Shown piece by piece: positions 13,101 to 26,848 of a stretch of DNA of 64,000 nt. Position numbers and translations under genes: made by a program. Source of the DNA: Rhopalosiphum padi (taxonomy: Eukaryota; Arthropoda; Insecta; Hemiptera; Aphididae). The number at the start of each line of letters is the position of its first letter. Within the stretch, counting starts at the first letter, position 1. Under the pieces are notes generated by a model, which had not been told where the DNA came from, made no database searches, and saw only the letters and a program-made list of their open reading frames with translations. Where the stretch lies: assembly GCF_020882245.1 (NCBI RefSeq), contig NC_083599.1, positions 10,106,001-10,170,000 on the forward strand. Reading direction: 5' to 3'.

Positions 13101-16100
13101 AATTTGTTATTTTAAGATGTATTATGTAAGTACACATAAAATAGTTTTTTTAAAGTTTTAAAAATTATCAACTTAAATTTGTATAATTAAATTGCATTCT
13201 TAATTGCCTACCATTAAAACTATTACATTATATATTGATAATAAATTATAGTATTTATATCTGTAATAAAGATTATTATTGTTATTGAATTACCTATACT
13301 TGTTTTTGTTTAGTTATTAATTTAATTTAAAAAATATGATTTTTAAGTAGATATCAATTTTTCATAATAATATTTAATCATTTTTTAAATGTTATGATGT
13401 ATTTTTTTTGTAAATTAATTGTGTTTAATATCTATATAATTTTATTAATATTCCATACTAAAAATTAAAAAAAATATAGTTTCAAATTTTAACTTTATAG
13501 TCACCCTAAGTTGCCAATCCCTGTCTTAGGCTTATTTTGCATCCATGTAAAATATATTCAAACATATTATGGAAAAAAAAGCTTATAAAAATTATATTAT
13601 AATCAACTATTCTACTTTTATTTCTACTGCATAAATATTGTAAAAATACCCATTGCTGCAGCAACATATGGAATATCAATATTATAATTGAAACATATGA
13701 ATGCCATTAATATAAAATCTTGGTAACTTCTATGACTTGGAACAAATATCACTGGAGTTTTGTTAAAGTTTGATTTCATCTATTATGTTTTCAAAATAAG
13801 TTATCATAAAATTAAATACTTACGTTACTTTCTTTAAAACTTAATAATTCATAATTTATAATTAAATATTACTTATTGATTTTAATATCTTATACGTCAG
13901 TTACACTTTAATTTTTAAATAAATTAAATTTGTATTATTATTATTATTATTATTTTATGGTTTGCACACCTTAATTTTAATGAATAAATTAGCCAATCTT
14001 TTAAGAATGTTAAATATGTAATGAATGCATACCTATATTATGTTAAACTTAAAAAAAACATTGTTTAATAAATAATTATATTTAATTATATTTAACTAAA
14101 TTAAAAGTTAGATTTTCATTAAGATTAAATATAACATATGATTTATTTATAAAACTTCAACTATAATACATAATAAATACTATTTAAAATAAACAACATT
14201 ACCATCAATAATTTTTGTTCGTTTATATATAAACCTTGGAGTTTTGATTTCAGAATTTTAATTAAAATATATCCCATCATTCTAATAGTAGTATTTTTTT
14301 TAATACTCTGAAGGTCTTCGAGTACTTCCATTGCTTTGCTTGTAGCATAGTCTAAACCAATACTGTTTATTGGTATTACCTACAAATTAATACATATGTA
14401 GATATAAACAGACTAAATCTTTATTAAACAAACCAAGCCAGGGATCATATTCAGTAAAACAATTTTAATTGTTGTGAATGCCAACATTTAAGTAGGCCAT
14501 TTTTTTTTCATCATACCAAATATGTAACTTATGTCTAGCGCATGCAAGGGTTTGACAGGTTACATATATTTAAGATATTAATGAATTAAAAAAATTGGGA
14601 AGTTGAAAGTTGTTATTAGTTTTTGCCATAAATAACAATATCTTTACCTACATCAATAAATAATAAATATACATTATTTCCATATATATTATATTATACA
14701 CTATGTTTTAAATATATTTCAAATTGTATGCATTATGTTTATAAATTATATAAAATGCCAGTAAGATGCAGAAATAATAAGTGTATACTTTTTACCAAAC
14801 CAACCTTCCCCCTTTAAATGATGTTCCTGACCAATAAATGATTACGTGCAATGATTAAAACTCTATTACAGTACATTATAAACTAACCAATAATTAATAC
14901 TTAATAGTAAATTACATTTCATATTTTTCATCTACATTAATATATGGTTATTCAGAACATATCATGTAATTAGAGCGCAGATTTCTATGCAATTGTATAT
15001 TTTTTTCCTTTTCATATTTTTGGACTTTTGTCAGTAATACTTTTGAATCATTATAGTTTGAAGTTACTGGCTAATTTTTTTTTGTATATTCCTACATGTT
15101 TGATGATTATGGCATTTTTTTTTTTGCAGTTTTTTGCATATTTTTACAAAATTCAAAATGTATTGCATTGGATTTAAGTAACATTATAAAAAAGGTACAA
15201 AATAAAATTGTATCAAATAGAAAAATTTATTAAGTTCTAGATATAATTTGAAGATGATATGTTGTGAATGAATTAATATTTTATGTACACTCATTTGCAA
15301 TTTTTGATGATAGCAGTAAAGAAATTACGTAAATAGAAACTTAAAATATGATATTGCATGAAAGCATTTCAATAATTGATGAAATAAAAGAAAAAAAATT
15401 AAGCTATATTACTATTGTCTATTACTATTTAACTATGTATAGTTGCTTTAAATATGTCGCAACCACTTGGGTGGATATCAAACGATTGTTCTCATCTGTA
15501 TTTAAAAATATATTGACAGAAAACGCCACAGCTTCACAGAAGAAAAATTAGAAATATATATGTTTATTAATTTTAATAATAAATAAAATTTAAAAAAATG
15601 TATTAATTTTTAAATTTATAATACCTTTTTACAACATTTAAATATAAGTAACAATATTAATATTTCTATTAATATTGTAAAAATATATGTATAATTATTT
15701 ATATGTATAAATAATTAAAATTTTGTTGCATATTTTTAAGATTTTGACTGCATATTATATGGCATATATTGATACTTTTTAGTGCATAAAATTCTGCGCT
15801 CTACTTATAATAGATTGATCTATGGTAAGCATAAATATAAGTAATTTAACTGTTCAAATTTACAAGAAATAAATTTGAATTTCCTTTATCAATATGTACA
15901 AATACATCATGTTTACTCAATAAAAATAAGATAAATATGTATAGTGAAAATCATGTTGGAAAATTAATAATAATAATAATTTATAATATTACAAACCGTT
16001 AGAATTGTTAATTTTATATTTTGTTCTAGTATCTTTTTTTTTTCATAATTTGATAAATGTGTTCCTTGAGAGTTCAATGCACATTGTCCTGTATTTAAAG

Positions 16101-16182
16101 TTTTTAATGTCCATCTCAAATCACTTTTATTCTTTAATGACGTCAAAATATTAACAAATAAATTATAATCTAAACCGTCCAT
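7154..16182 (-). CDS. GNPAT: dihydroxyacetone phosphate acyltransferase (GNPAT-like), 12 exons
   Basis: The enzyme acylates dihydroxyacetone phosphate, the first step of ether-lipid (plasmalogen) synthesis in peroxisomes. Exons, 5' to 3': 16182-15997, 14379-14203, 13779-13650, 11782-11576, 11263-11112, 9996-9833, 9753-9587, 9267-9136, 8451-8308, 7695-7610, 7501-7418, 7312-7154. Phases agree throughout, giving 595 aa (human about 680). The acyltransferase blocks are clear: PSHRSYQDF with the HX4D catalytic pair at His137/Asp142, GAFFLHRG (block II) at about 180-187, FIEGTRSRS (block III) at about 217, and VPISINYDRL (block IV) at about 254. The start is the first in-frame ATG of the first coding exon. 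A tttttag acceptor just upstream (16193) implies a further 5' exon, which could be non-coding or add residues. The C-terminus reads EKYKK and lacks the AKL-type peroxisome signal of the family. Two MITEs and a larger hAT remnant lie in its introns. Confidence 0.9.
12003..12520. mobile_element. MITE with long terminal inverted repeats in a GNPAT intron
   Basis: The left end (TGTCCCAAAAGTCCTGCATC, then ACCC and GTGGAAAATCAATAT) is repeated inverted at the right end (GGTGATACAAGACTTTGAGACA), over roughly 50 bp with mismatches. The interior is non-coding. It contains AAGATAGCCATTTTGT at 12148-12163, also present in the palindromic element at 51526-52187, so the two are probably related. Exact ends and target duplication are uncertain. 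Confidence 0.65.
12749..12894. mobile_element. short inverted-repeat element (MITE)
   Basis: Begins TAGTGACATATTTTGAG and ends CTCAAAATATATCACTA, a 17-bp terminal inverted repeat with one mismatch around a non-coding core of about 110 bp. It lies in the same GNPAT intron as the 12003-12520 element. I see no clear target duplication, so the superfamily is not assigned. Confidence 0.6.
13932..13954. repeat. (ATT)n microsatellite
   Basis: Uninterrupted TTA/ATT triplets in a GNPAT intron. Confidence 0.9.
14971..15803. mobile_element. decayed hAT element with TAGAGCGCAGA termini
   Basis: Left end TAGAGCGCAGATTTCTATGCA and right end, read inverted, TAGAGCGCAGAATTTTATGCA: a terminal inverted repeat of 21 bp with two mismatches. 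The 833-bp body contains a remnant resembling the C-terminal dimerisation region of hAT transposases (see 15348-15551), so this is an internally deleted copy. It lies in the first coding intron of GNPAT. A target duplication is not obvious. Confidence 0.65.
15348..15551 (+). pseudogene. hAT transposase C-terminal remnant
   Basis: This 67-codon open stretch carries TTWVDIKRLFSSVFKNILTE. It resembles the hAT dimerisation motif TSVDVERSFSxYKxIL that ends many insect hAT transposases, with key acidic and polar positions altered. It lies centrally between the TAGAGCGCAGA inverted repeats and has no zinc-finger or catalytic part. Assignment is by motif likeness only. Confidence 0.5.
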
Positions 16183-16192
16183 TAAATTGTTC

Positions 16193-19003
16193 CTAAAAAT
16201 AAAGCATAGTTTATTAAAATATAAAACTATAAATATTAATGTCAACTTGGTATTAATACAGTCCTATATTAAAAGGTTTTATCTACCTAAATAAAATAGT
16301 AAGAATAAATAAATTTAAATTTAAGGTATCAAAACTACAGTGTTTTAGGTAAAATATTAACAAACTTACATTTTTAAAGTACTTATTTTATGTTATAATT
16401 AATATACCTAAATTTTCCTATTTATTAACGATGAACTATAGGTAATTTGCATATGTATATTAATGAACATTTATTTCTGCTTATTGGTTAGTCAGTTGTT
16501 GTTCGTTGGTGTACAAATTACAGAAAAAATTTAATATAATATACTCTAAAAGAAAGACTAATCCATTTACCGGCGTGTAATAATTATTGATTATACAATG
16601 TTATCTTTCATTGTACACACTGATAACACAATCTAATTTGAATGTCAAATCTACGGACGTGATTCTATCATATTAAATAGATAATCTGCTTTCCTGAGTT
16701 CTATGATGACATTTAAAATGTATTTAAGCCCATGATTTGAGATATTATACGGAAATAACTAAAAAAAATCGTGTTTATTGTATGGACAATAGGTCGGATA
16801 GGTAGGTAATACTTAGGTACCTAATCACGATTAAAGATATATCGTATAATATATATTATGTACTTACTCATATCAATACATTAAAAAAGTACTTAAAATA
16901 ATTTTCAAATACTATAGGTATTATAGTTATTATCCATTCCTAATATTAATTTTATTTATGTGAGTGCCTAAATAGCTATTTCTGCTATTTATTTATCTTA
17001 TTTTATATATTTGTAGTCTGGTAGTCATGCCGTTTTTTAAATGTACCTAAACTAAAAAGGTAGTAAAAATAAAAACGTGTGAGTAAATTCTCTGCTGTTC
17101 ACTAATCCCTAATATGTAGTTGGTCACTGTGAATTGTGATGAGTTAAATTTGAATTAAATGACATATCTTTGTAAACGAAAAACGATTCTGCAGAGTGCT
17201 GACAATCATTAATATTAATATTTAATATAATTTGGTACCTAAAGTATATTTCATGTTCTATTTTTGATATTGCTATCAGATAAAGTAATTTATTTATTTA
17301 AACTTAAAATGCCTATAAAAAAAATTTTACTTGTATATTTTTAAATTTTTTTAGTTTCAGTATGAACTACATGTGAGGAACTTTATATTATATTTTCAAA
17401 TCTTAGCTTTAAAAATTGGACATGTAATACATTTTCAACTGCAAGCCAATTTGCAATTTTTCGTTATTCTTATTAATTTTCACATTTATACTTCAATTGC
17501 TTATAAAATAAATAATGCCTATGTATTTTAAATATTTATATCTACCTCGTATAAGAAAAACTCAAAAACGTATGTGAGATTTTGTATTAATTTTTCAAGT
17601 TTTTCGGCACAGTAGCAAAATAAATTTTATCGGCATTAATAGAAATGAATCGAAAAATTTTTTTATTTACCTATAAATAATTCAAAAAGTTAAAATATTT
17701 TAAAAATGTTATCACATACCTTTAGAAAATCATTATTCCTATAAACATTTGGTAAAAATTCAAGTATTTATATGGTTATTCGAATATTGATCGTTATTAA
17801 ATTATTACAAATTAACTAACAAAAATCATTTGATGAGAGGAAATATTGATTTTATTTCGTCAAAATTTGAGATTCAAATGCTCATAACATTTAATCAGAT
17901 GTCTTGTTAAATTTTTTTTTGTATCATATGTAGAAAAATTTTTGAAAAATCTTGTATTAAATTTCTTAATCTTATAAATACAGAAAGAATATTTTTTATG
18001 AATTTTTAACTTAATTCCAACATTTCTCAATTTTTTGAAAAAAAATTTAGATTCAAACATTTATAAAAAAGTATTGTGACTATGTATATTGGATATTTTT
18101 TAATTTATAAATGTAAGACTTATGAAGTACCTACTACCTTGTATATAACTTATATACAGTACCTATACACCAGTTATTTTCACAAACTTATTTATTTTTT
18201 TGGTGGATTTGTAATAATTTAATTATTATATAATTGAATATCGACATTATGTTTAATTTGTGGTCTTAAATTATTGTTTTGCGGTAGGGTGCTGGGGGAA
18301 CCCCCCTCCCCCCACCATAAATACGCCACAAGTATGCGTACAAAACACACACGCACACACATCATTGTAAAATCAAAACAATCATCACTCCAGTGTTCCA
18401 CTCAGAATCTAAAAAATTTAGAATAAAAAAAAGTGGCAAAATGGGTAACTAATAACTATTTCTAGAACCTAGACATTTTCTATAAAAATTTTAGATACAG
18501 TAGGAGTACCTTTTCATTAAGAATAGCCAATATAGAAACTCTGTAGAATGATTAATATGTTCATATTTTTTAATTCAATGATAAATAATTGCATACCTAT
18601 ATGATAAACAATTTAGAGTGAGGATGATCTATCAGTTTAGGTATATTATTAATTTTCTATGATCATATATTTATATATGGATATTCATTATTATAATACG
18701 TAATTTATTTAATAGGTATTAACAGCAGCACAATCAGAGGGGAGAATTTAGGGGTTATCTCCCTCCAAGAAAATAAAAATAAAATAAAAATGTTTTTACA
18801 TCTTGATAAATATTATTATAAATGTAATTATATTAGTGTATAATACAGACATAAACAGTTGTTATTAAAAAAAGAAATGTACTTATTCATTTAAAAAAAT
18901 CTATATCTATCCACGTTCTCACGTATAATGTAATATTATTATTCTTATTACCTAATACTAACTTATCGAAATTCAATTTTGAAATTAACAAAAATATTGG
19001 ATT
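16193..19003. other. intergenic region upstream of GNPAT, downstream of the S28 gene
   Basis: It should hold the GNPAT promoter and 5' non-coding exon, which I cannot locate. From about 17178 it is repeat-derived (separate entry). The 66-codon lysine/phenylalanine-rich open stretch at 17860-18060 (-) lies within that repeat and is not a credible gene. Confidence 0.4.
17178..18410. repeat. dispersed aphid-type repeat copy
   Basis: It starts near AAAAACGATTCTGCAGAGTG and ends near CACTCAGAATC, which look like inverted termini (GATTCTG..GAGTG). Inside, ATGCCTATAAAAAAAATTT (about 17309) and TTATAAAAAAGTATTGTGAC (about 18061) recur in diverged form at about 22313 and 22636, showing that this is a multicopy family. 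A GC-rich piece (18290-18330, runs of C) sits near the right end. Class not determined. Confidence 0.5.
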
Positions 19004-22000
19004 TTAAACTTTGTATTTAAATTCTATATTGTCGACTTCAGATGAGTCATTGTCATTTTCTGTCAACCATTCATTCAAAAATGCTCTAATCATCTCACGA
19101 GCATGTTTCAGCTGCGGAAGATCTGTAGGAGATGGAGGATACATGTTTGCACAATGAGCTGTCCCTGTAGAAAAAAAAACGCAAATCAATTTAATATTAG
19201 ATATGAGAATAATGTTATTATTAGGTAAATGAAAATGAAATGAAATTATATTATCAATAAATAAGTACATAATACATGTACATAGTTTTAATGATTACCT
19301 TCAATATAAATTGCAACGTTATTTTTTGATTTTGTCTGAGTGATGCCTAATGCATGCCATGGATCAACAGATCCATGAACATAAATTACTCGGTTTTCTT
19401 TTATGTTCAATTCACCGTACATAATATTACTTCTTTTAATTCCATTAGACAAAATATCAAAATTATACCTAAAGAAAAGAATAATTTATAAAGTGACTTT
19501 ATTAAATATAACGTGCAAACTGCAGACGCAGACGTGCGATCATTTATAATTATTATTAATAATACCTATAATTAATAATAATAATAATAAAATAGACAAT
19601 AGTAAATAAGTATAATATAATGACTTGTTAATTGTTATACCTAAAACGTATTTACTATTTTTTTGTATTGCAATACATACATGCATAGACATGGGGTTTC
19701 CTAACTTGTAAACTCAATGGTCAAATAAAATTTAAAACTGCAGCTCTGCAGGTCAAAACAGAAATACAATGAACATAATATAATGATAAATAAGTGTAAA
19801 TTATTAACGACTGTTACGTAACAATAATTTTTTTCTATTTTTTTTTTTTGCTTAATAATGAAACCAGAATCACAAATTGATATTTGGACTATGCAATATG
19901 CATAGTATTGCAGTATCAAATATCCAAAAATTCTATTAAATTATGATAATGTAATTTATAATGTTTAAAATAATTATTTTGAAATAATAAAAAAATGTAT
20001 TTGTTATAAATATGCCTTTGTGAAGGGGCTATCATAGATAATAATAATCTAATCATAGATTGGTTTTAGGGGCATTTTCGTCCTCCCGACACCCAAATTG
20101 TACTCATATCATCGAGGTGCAAATAACACTAATTATATCTATATAGGTATTCTAACATAAATTGTTAGTTTATACATACATATGATAATTATAACTTGCT
20201 AATTATTCATATAAATCATACATCTACACAAAAATTAACTTTTGGAACTTTTTCTTTTTTCTTTTAACATTATTTATTATTTATTAGTAGGTAACTTTTA
20301 GATACCAGGAGTCTATTTTAAATGGAAATTTATGTGAACATATTATATAGGTACATATTATATCATTATAGATTTTATAAAAATAAAAAATTGTTCGTAA
20401 TAAATAAGTTTTTAAGAGAAGTGTTGTACCTATAAGTGTAAATCCAATAGGGAACTTATCATTACTTTCTAATCGATAATACAAATAAGAATTGAATACA
20501 GGCAACAACCTTCCCAATTGGTACCTATATCTTGCGTTCTTATAGCTGCCTAGCTCTGGGTCAGAGAAAGATAAATTATATAAAAAAGCATGTTACCTAC
20601 ACGAGTATATATTACATTAGCTATACATGGACAATTATATAATTAAAAAAAAACAGTATTTTAGTCAACGCCATTTTACTACGTTAATTAAAATCGACAG
20701 AACAACGTATCATTTCAGTCACAAGATTAAAAAAAACAATAAATTATTATTAATTACTTTTTACGAAAAAAATGTACATAGAAATGATATAATAATTTTA
20801 TTAATATTAAAATTTTTAAGTAATAACGAAATAAAAATAACTAGATAGGTGCGTCATATTATAATAGATTTTATGACCGGAAGATGAAAACAGTAAGTTA
20901 TCGCCATCCACTTTAATCAATGTGTTCTTTAAAGGTTATCAGTTTATCACTTACGACTTACCATATAGTTATTTTAAATCCAACTAATCCAAGCAAATAC
21001 ATATAAGTTTGTTATAAAAAATTGTATCATAAATAAAACAATTACCATTATTTGATATTTGAATAACTAAAAAAACAAATGGTAGGTTGCGGAGTTTAAC
21101 ATTTCAGAAAAATAATTACTAACCATCGTCTGGACATCTGGTACCTACCTATTTATTATTGCATGATTGCATTTATACTAGTTATAGACTATAGTCTAAG
21201 TCACATTCTCTTAAACGAAAATACAAATACACTTTAAATGCTGATTTATGGGTATATATTATATATATATAAGTTAAGTAGAACATTTTGATTTAAATGT
21301 CGAGAGCTTATACTAGTTATACTAGGTAAATAAATATAGGTGTCTGATGGCCTCTTAGAATTTTTAATAGTTACGTCACTGCCAGAGACAGATTAATGAA
21401 ATTCAAAGCATGGGGTTAATTTATTTTTGGGACCTTAGTTTTACAAAAAAAAGTATTTTAATATTAATGTATCAATTGATATTTATTAGGTAGTTAAATA
21501 AGAAAAAATATTTTCCTCAGAGAGAAAATTTACATTAAATAGTTAATTTATTAGAAAATACAATTTAAGTATAATAGTTAAAATTTAAAATTTATGATAA
21601 TAATACAAAAATATAAACAAATGAATTCGTTAATTCAATTTTTTTTAAATTATGAATTTTGAATACCTAGCTACCACATTTTGGTAGGTACTTAAATACT
21701 TAATAAATTGTAATCAATTTCAAGAAAGCGCGTATTTTTTATGAATCGTTTATTTTTAATTTTTTTAGTTGATTTATTGAGTAATTTATATTTAATTTGG
21801 TTTTCTTATGCCTTATAAGCATATCAACTACTTTCCTTCTTTTATATAATAATAATAATATTAATAAACAAACTTACAGCTTTCCAAAAATATCAGAGCA
21901 CATATCAATAAAAAATGAAGCTGGAAACTGATTACCAAACACATGATCATCTTGATTAGATGTTTGAAAAAAGCCAAACTCTGTACAAGTTTGATATGTC

Positions 22001-25000
22001 CATTGTCGACCTATATAAATATACTTTATATATTATAATGATCAATATTATTCTTTGACTTAGAAATATTTATTTAGCTAATTATAGCCGATAAAGTGAT
22101 AAGTGATAACAGTTTAAAATTGTTACGAGTCAAACAACATAGTATTAAATTTATGATTCTGAATATACAAAACCACAAAAGTACATCACTATATTGTGTA
22201 TATTAAAAGTAAAAAATTTGCGTTATCTATTTACGATTACATTTTAAAAATATTTTGACTTTTTTAAGCTATTTATGGGCAGTTGATTTTTCTGTTTTTT
22301 TTTTTTTGAAATGCCTATAAAAAAAATTTGGCTCTCCAAAAGATTTTTAAAATGTAATACAAGGTTTATTATTAGTTGAACTTATTGTAGTAAAAAAGAT
22401 CAAAAATCATTAGTCGCAATTTTTGTTTACGAAATACCTCAAAAATCGCAAAAATTAATTTGATCTTCCGGTAGAAATTTATTTTAGTATAGGTTGATGA
22501 ACTTACAAAGAACCTTATATATTTTATTTTCGGATCTTGAATAAATAAATAAATATATTTTTATGAATTTCAAAATAATTTTAAAATATTCGAGATTTTA
22601 CGAATTTTGGTCAAAATTTTAAATTTGAACGCTTATAAAAATCTACTGTGACTATATATTTTCAATAATTTTTAGTTGGTAAATGGAAAACTTCAGAGTC
22701 AAATAAAACTAAAATATATTTTAAAAGTACAACTCTGGCATATATAACGACATAAAATTAGTACATAATATTATATATTATTTATTCTATGGATTTGTTT
22801 AAATTAAATACTAATTAGTAATCACTAACCTCCTGCTGCTGAATCACTGTTCCAACTTGTATTCAAATAAGAATCGATCATCTTTTTATAGACGTATTCT
22901 GTACAAGTTAAATTATTGATGGATAACAGTTTGTTATTAACATCTGCATACCTGTCTAACTAATAAAAAATAATAATAACATATTAATCTTGTAAATTAC
23001 TTAGGTATATATTATATAAAGTACCTACGATCTACCTATACATACTTCGGTATAATGGTACTTTACCATTATTATTATAAGTTATACCATTGAGTATCAG
23101 GCCGTAACTGAAAAAAAATTTCAGGGGAAGGGGCGTACCCCTTGGACCCCCCCTCAGATACGGCCTTATTGAGTACCTATAGATAGGATATCTATACTCA
23201 GGATATACAGGAGTTTGAACTTTTAGGCTAATTATATTAAGTTTCAGTACTTGTTCTGGTTTGATAGAAATAATATTTTAAGATTTTAGTTCTGAATTCG
23301 GTTCCATAATAATAATTATTTTGGGCTCTGGCTCTGATTTAAAAAAAACGTTTAATAGGTAATAGAAAATTTTTACCAGGCGTTGTGTTAATGAAATATG
23401 ATGGGAAATACAATCAACTTATTACGTCGAAAACCGACATTAAAAATATGTACTTAATGTGATATTAAAATTGTATTTTGTATAAAACATTAAAACCCAA
23501 AAAATACAAGTTCTTTTATTTTGTATAATAAATGTTTAGGTTTCTGTAGAGTGTAGAGATTTTAGAAATTAAAGGTTTCGGTTCCAATTATGGTACATGC
23601 ATTTTTTATTATTCAAACTAGTACTATCATAATGATTCGGTACTTTAGGTTACAAGTTACAACTCTTGGTAACTAGTATATTATATAATAGTGTATAATC
23701 TATATAATATATTTAATGGTTATGTATTTTATTATTATGTGAAATGTATAAATCCAACAAAAATACATACCTACTATATTAAATATGGTAAATATAGATA
23801 AAAAATAAAGCAATATTTTATAATTTATTAGAAACGTATACAATTATATTGTAATTATAATATATAATGTATATTTGTAAGTTAATAAAAATTCATACAG
23901 TATTACCATACAGGCTACATTGTATACAATTATGTTTATTGTTTTCTTACTACTCTGCTTAGAATCCAAAATTTTATGTCAGGTACCTATACTACATTAT
24001 TTTAGCTTATAAATAAAATACTTACTGCTGTTATTATTGTTTTGTTAACCATAATATCACATAAAGTTTCCAATGTTACTAATGACCGTTCAGGATTTTC
24101 ATAAAGTCTATTATCCTTATTGTATTGTACAATGTCAGCAAAATTTCCAGCTAAAGTCTCAAACAAGTTTTCCACGTCATTTTTTGTGTTTATATTTAAG
24201 GGATCACATAATCTGAAAAATAACAATAAAATTTAAGTTTTAGATATGTGTTAAAATTAAGTTAATTTATAATATGCATATTATGTACCTACTTAAATTT
24301 GTTTTCAATTATTTTTGCTCCTTTGCTTGTTTTGATTTGGCTATTGATCATTTGATTTGCTTGTTTGATTTGTAATACACATTCCGGTGAATACGTTGCT
24401 AATGCATTTTCAACCACCTTAAAATATTCTACAAAAATAAAAGTAGGTACAGGGTAAAATAATTAAATGTTGTCATTAAATAAGTATGAGTATTGATTTT
24501 TCTAGATTCATAATATTTAAGTGATTTAACTAATAATAATAATTATTTATTAAATGTTATCGAAGTACAATAGGTAAACTTATTCGTAATATTTAGGTTT
24601 CAAATTGTGTTTTTAATTTATATTTTTCGTAATTTTATTAGACAGCGCTATAGTTATTATTATAGATAAACACTAATTCGAGAAATATGTACCTACTCGT
24701 AAGTTAAACATTTTTATTTAAATATCACGAACAAATTTTCGTTTGTCTACTATACGAATAGTATGAGGTAAATCATGTTCGATATATAGAGGATAATTAT
24801 TTGTTTTTGTGTAAGCGCAACTTGCAAATATTATTTATTTATTTCCAATTGCAGGCAGGCAATTTTAGTAATTTAGTCCATCGATGTCTATTAATTTTAA
24901 AATGTATTTAATTTTAATAACTTTTTTAAGTTTAAAATAAATTTGAACGAGATTAAAACTTGATTTAAAAATTTAGTTTTAATTCGTAAAAATTAAATTA

Positions 25001-26343
25001 ATTTATCCATTTCTATGTCCAGTTTCATCTGTTATAATCTTATAAGTTATAGCATACCTTTAAAATCTATTTTTGCCAATAAAGGACCACTTGAAGATAC
25101 TGCAGCATGCACTAGATGTGGAAATTTCATTCTCAACCATGCAGCCAAAGATCCTGGGTAAGATCCTCCAAATGCTATCCATTTAGTAGTAGCTGGAATG
25201 TCATACTTTATTTGAATATTGACTATAAATTCCGCCAAATCCGTTAATGCTTGTTCACTACTCAAGTATACTAAATTTTTGGTACTCATATCTCTAAAAC
25301 ATAAATATTATTAATTATTATACTGTTTTAAATATACGAGTAGGGTCATATTTAGCATATTTTTACCAGAGGCAAAGTATAAAATTAGCGCCCTCTCATA
25401 ATTCAGACCCCCTTTATTATGTCACTGTTATTTGGTAAATTGGCGCCCCCCGCCCGATTAAGACTTCCGGGGAAAGTACTTCCCCCTCCCTAGATCTGGC
25501 TTTTTATACGAGTTTATATATTATATATATATAACTTAAATTAACACTTGGTTAATATAATAAAAAAAAAAAAAATAGAACGTATAATAAATGTTTAGAT
25601 TTTGACATAATCTTTGAAACTAGTTTTCATTAGTATTTTTTTTTTCAGTATACTTTTTATTTAATTAATAAAAACAGTAAAAACACGGTAGGTAGGTACT
25701 ATTATATTTATATCAAATTAATTGTTATCTAAAAATAATATGTTTTATAATATATACTATTGTTTGTGAATTTGAGTCTGAGTTTATGACTAAAACCAAA
25801 TACTATTAAATATATTTTATAGTATACTAAATATGTACTGTGTAATAATAATAACAAATTCGTTGAAATAATTTTTACAAAAATTCTTACTCAGTAGGAT
25901 GGCTTTTTCCATAATACCGATGTTCCAATTGAAAACATAAAGCATTAAATTCTTCAGCATAATTAATCCAAGCCCCACTGTACATCCATTTGGCTGAAAT
26001 AGGACCTTCTCCTCCTATCATCAAAAACACAGGGCCATCCTTTTTGTAATATTTCTGGGTTACTTGATATCTCTTAAAAAACATTACATTGAATTTAAAT
26101 TCACGTATATAATATGAAGAAACATAGACTTTTTAAATTATATTATTATACCTGTTTCCATGTTCTATTATCAGTAGGATTAAAGTGATCTAGTTTTTGT
26201 ATAAACCATTTGTCTTCAACGTCGATCACATTTTTAGTTAACGGTGAATTCGGTTCACCTAAACCCACACGTATTTTTTTAAAACTATGTGATGGTGAAC
26301 TCCACAAAACACCACACAAAAATACACAACATATGAATTTCAT
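19004..26343 (-). CDS. secreted serine peptidase, family S28 (PRSS16/prolylcarboxypeptidase type), 9 exons
   Basis: Family S28 enzymes cleave prolyl-containing peptides in lysosomes or outside the cell. Exons, 5' to 3': 26343-26152, 26072-25891, 25293-25058, 24428-24293, 24212-24026, 22959-22830, 22010-21878, 19468-19299, 19164-19004. All phases join, giving 508 aa (human PRSS16 about 514). A signal peptide is visible at residues 1-20 (KFICCVFLCGVLWSSPSHS). Diagnostic motifs: KLDHFNP near residue 51, GGEGP in exon 2, HRYYGKS ending exon 2, the nucleophile in GGSYPG (Ser169), the acid in GSVDPWHALG (Asp434) and the base in GTAHCANMYP (His459). The triad is therefore intact. HRYYGKS and VDPWHALG fit the PRSS16 branch better than PRCP or DPP7, but the exact orthologue is not certain. 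Introns carry two hAT-type MITEs and a dispersed repeat. Confidence 0.92.
22210..22760. repeat. second copy of the 17178-18410 repeat family
   Basis: Intronic sequence in the S28 gene. It shares ATGCCTATAAAAAAAATTT (about 22313), the TTTGAACGCTTATAAAAATC...TGTGACTATATAT block (about 22625-22660) and a following TTTTTAGTTGGTAAATG with the intergenic copy upstream. Boundaries are approximate. Confidence 0.45.
23097..23167. mobile_element. 71-bp hAT-like MITE with 8-bp target duplication
   Basis: CAGGCCGTAACTG at the left and CAGATACGGCCT at the right form a short terminal inverted repeat around a C/G-rich core (GGGGCGTACCCC). The perfect direct repeat ATTGAGTA occurs at 23089-23096 and 23168-23175. 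It is intronic in the S28 peptidase gene. Confidence 0.7.
25341..25504. mobile_element. hAT-type MITE with 8-bp target duplication
   Basis: A 164-bp element resembling the widespread CAGGGCCGGATTTAG hAT family. The left end is TAGGGTCATATTTAG; the right end contains CTAGATCTGGC. The inside is rich in GGCGCCCCC-type sequence, unlike the AT-rich intron around it. A perfect TATACGAG duplication flanks it (25333-25340 and 25505-25512). It sits in intron 2 of the S28 gene, between exons 2 and 3. Confidence 0.75.
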
Positions 26344-26828
26344 TGTTCAAAAAAAAAAAAAATTAATAATTATAATCTGAAAAAAAAAATAGGTTTAAGA
26401 TTTTTATTGGTTCAGTGATTGTATATTTGTATTCATTTTAGTATTTTACATACAATAATTTTAGGTAATAAAAATAATAATTTTGAGGATGGGTTCTGGT
26501 ATTAATTAAGATATAGTTTGTCATTTGGAATGTCAAAAGTAAAAATCAAAAAAATAATCATGGAAATAAATTACAAAAAATAGATAAATACTATATAGGT
26601 AACAGCAGTTTTTGACAAAATCGATATTTTTTCTTTGTAGTTTTAATACTAATTAACCGGAAGGACTATTTTTACCAATTATTTATGTAAGCATTTTTTA
26701 GACAAGACATTATAATACGTATGTTAATACCAACTAATTTTTTTTTTCAAGACGTACTCAGAATGGTACCAAAAGGACCATATGCCACCATATGATTTTA
26801 TTAAAACTTTATTCCTGTACATATGTAA

Positions 26829-26848
26829 TATATATATATATATATATA
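26829..26848. repeat. (TA)n microsatellite
   Basis: About ten uninterrupted TA units. Confidence 0.9.

Noticed and set aside
17860..18060. 66-codon Lys/Phe-rich ORF
   Set aside because: Falls inside a dispersed repeat whose other copy at 22210-22760 has no such ORF.
20627..20848. 73-codon plus-strand ORF
   Set aside because: Antisense within an intron of the S28 gene, AT-driven composition, no motif.
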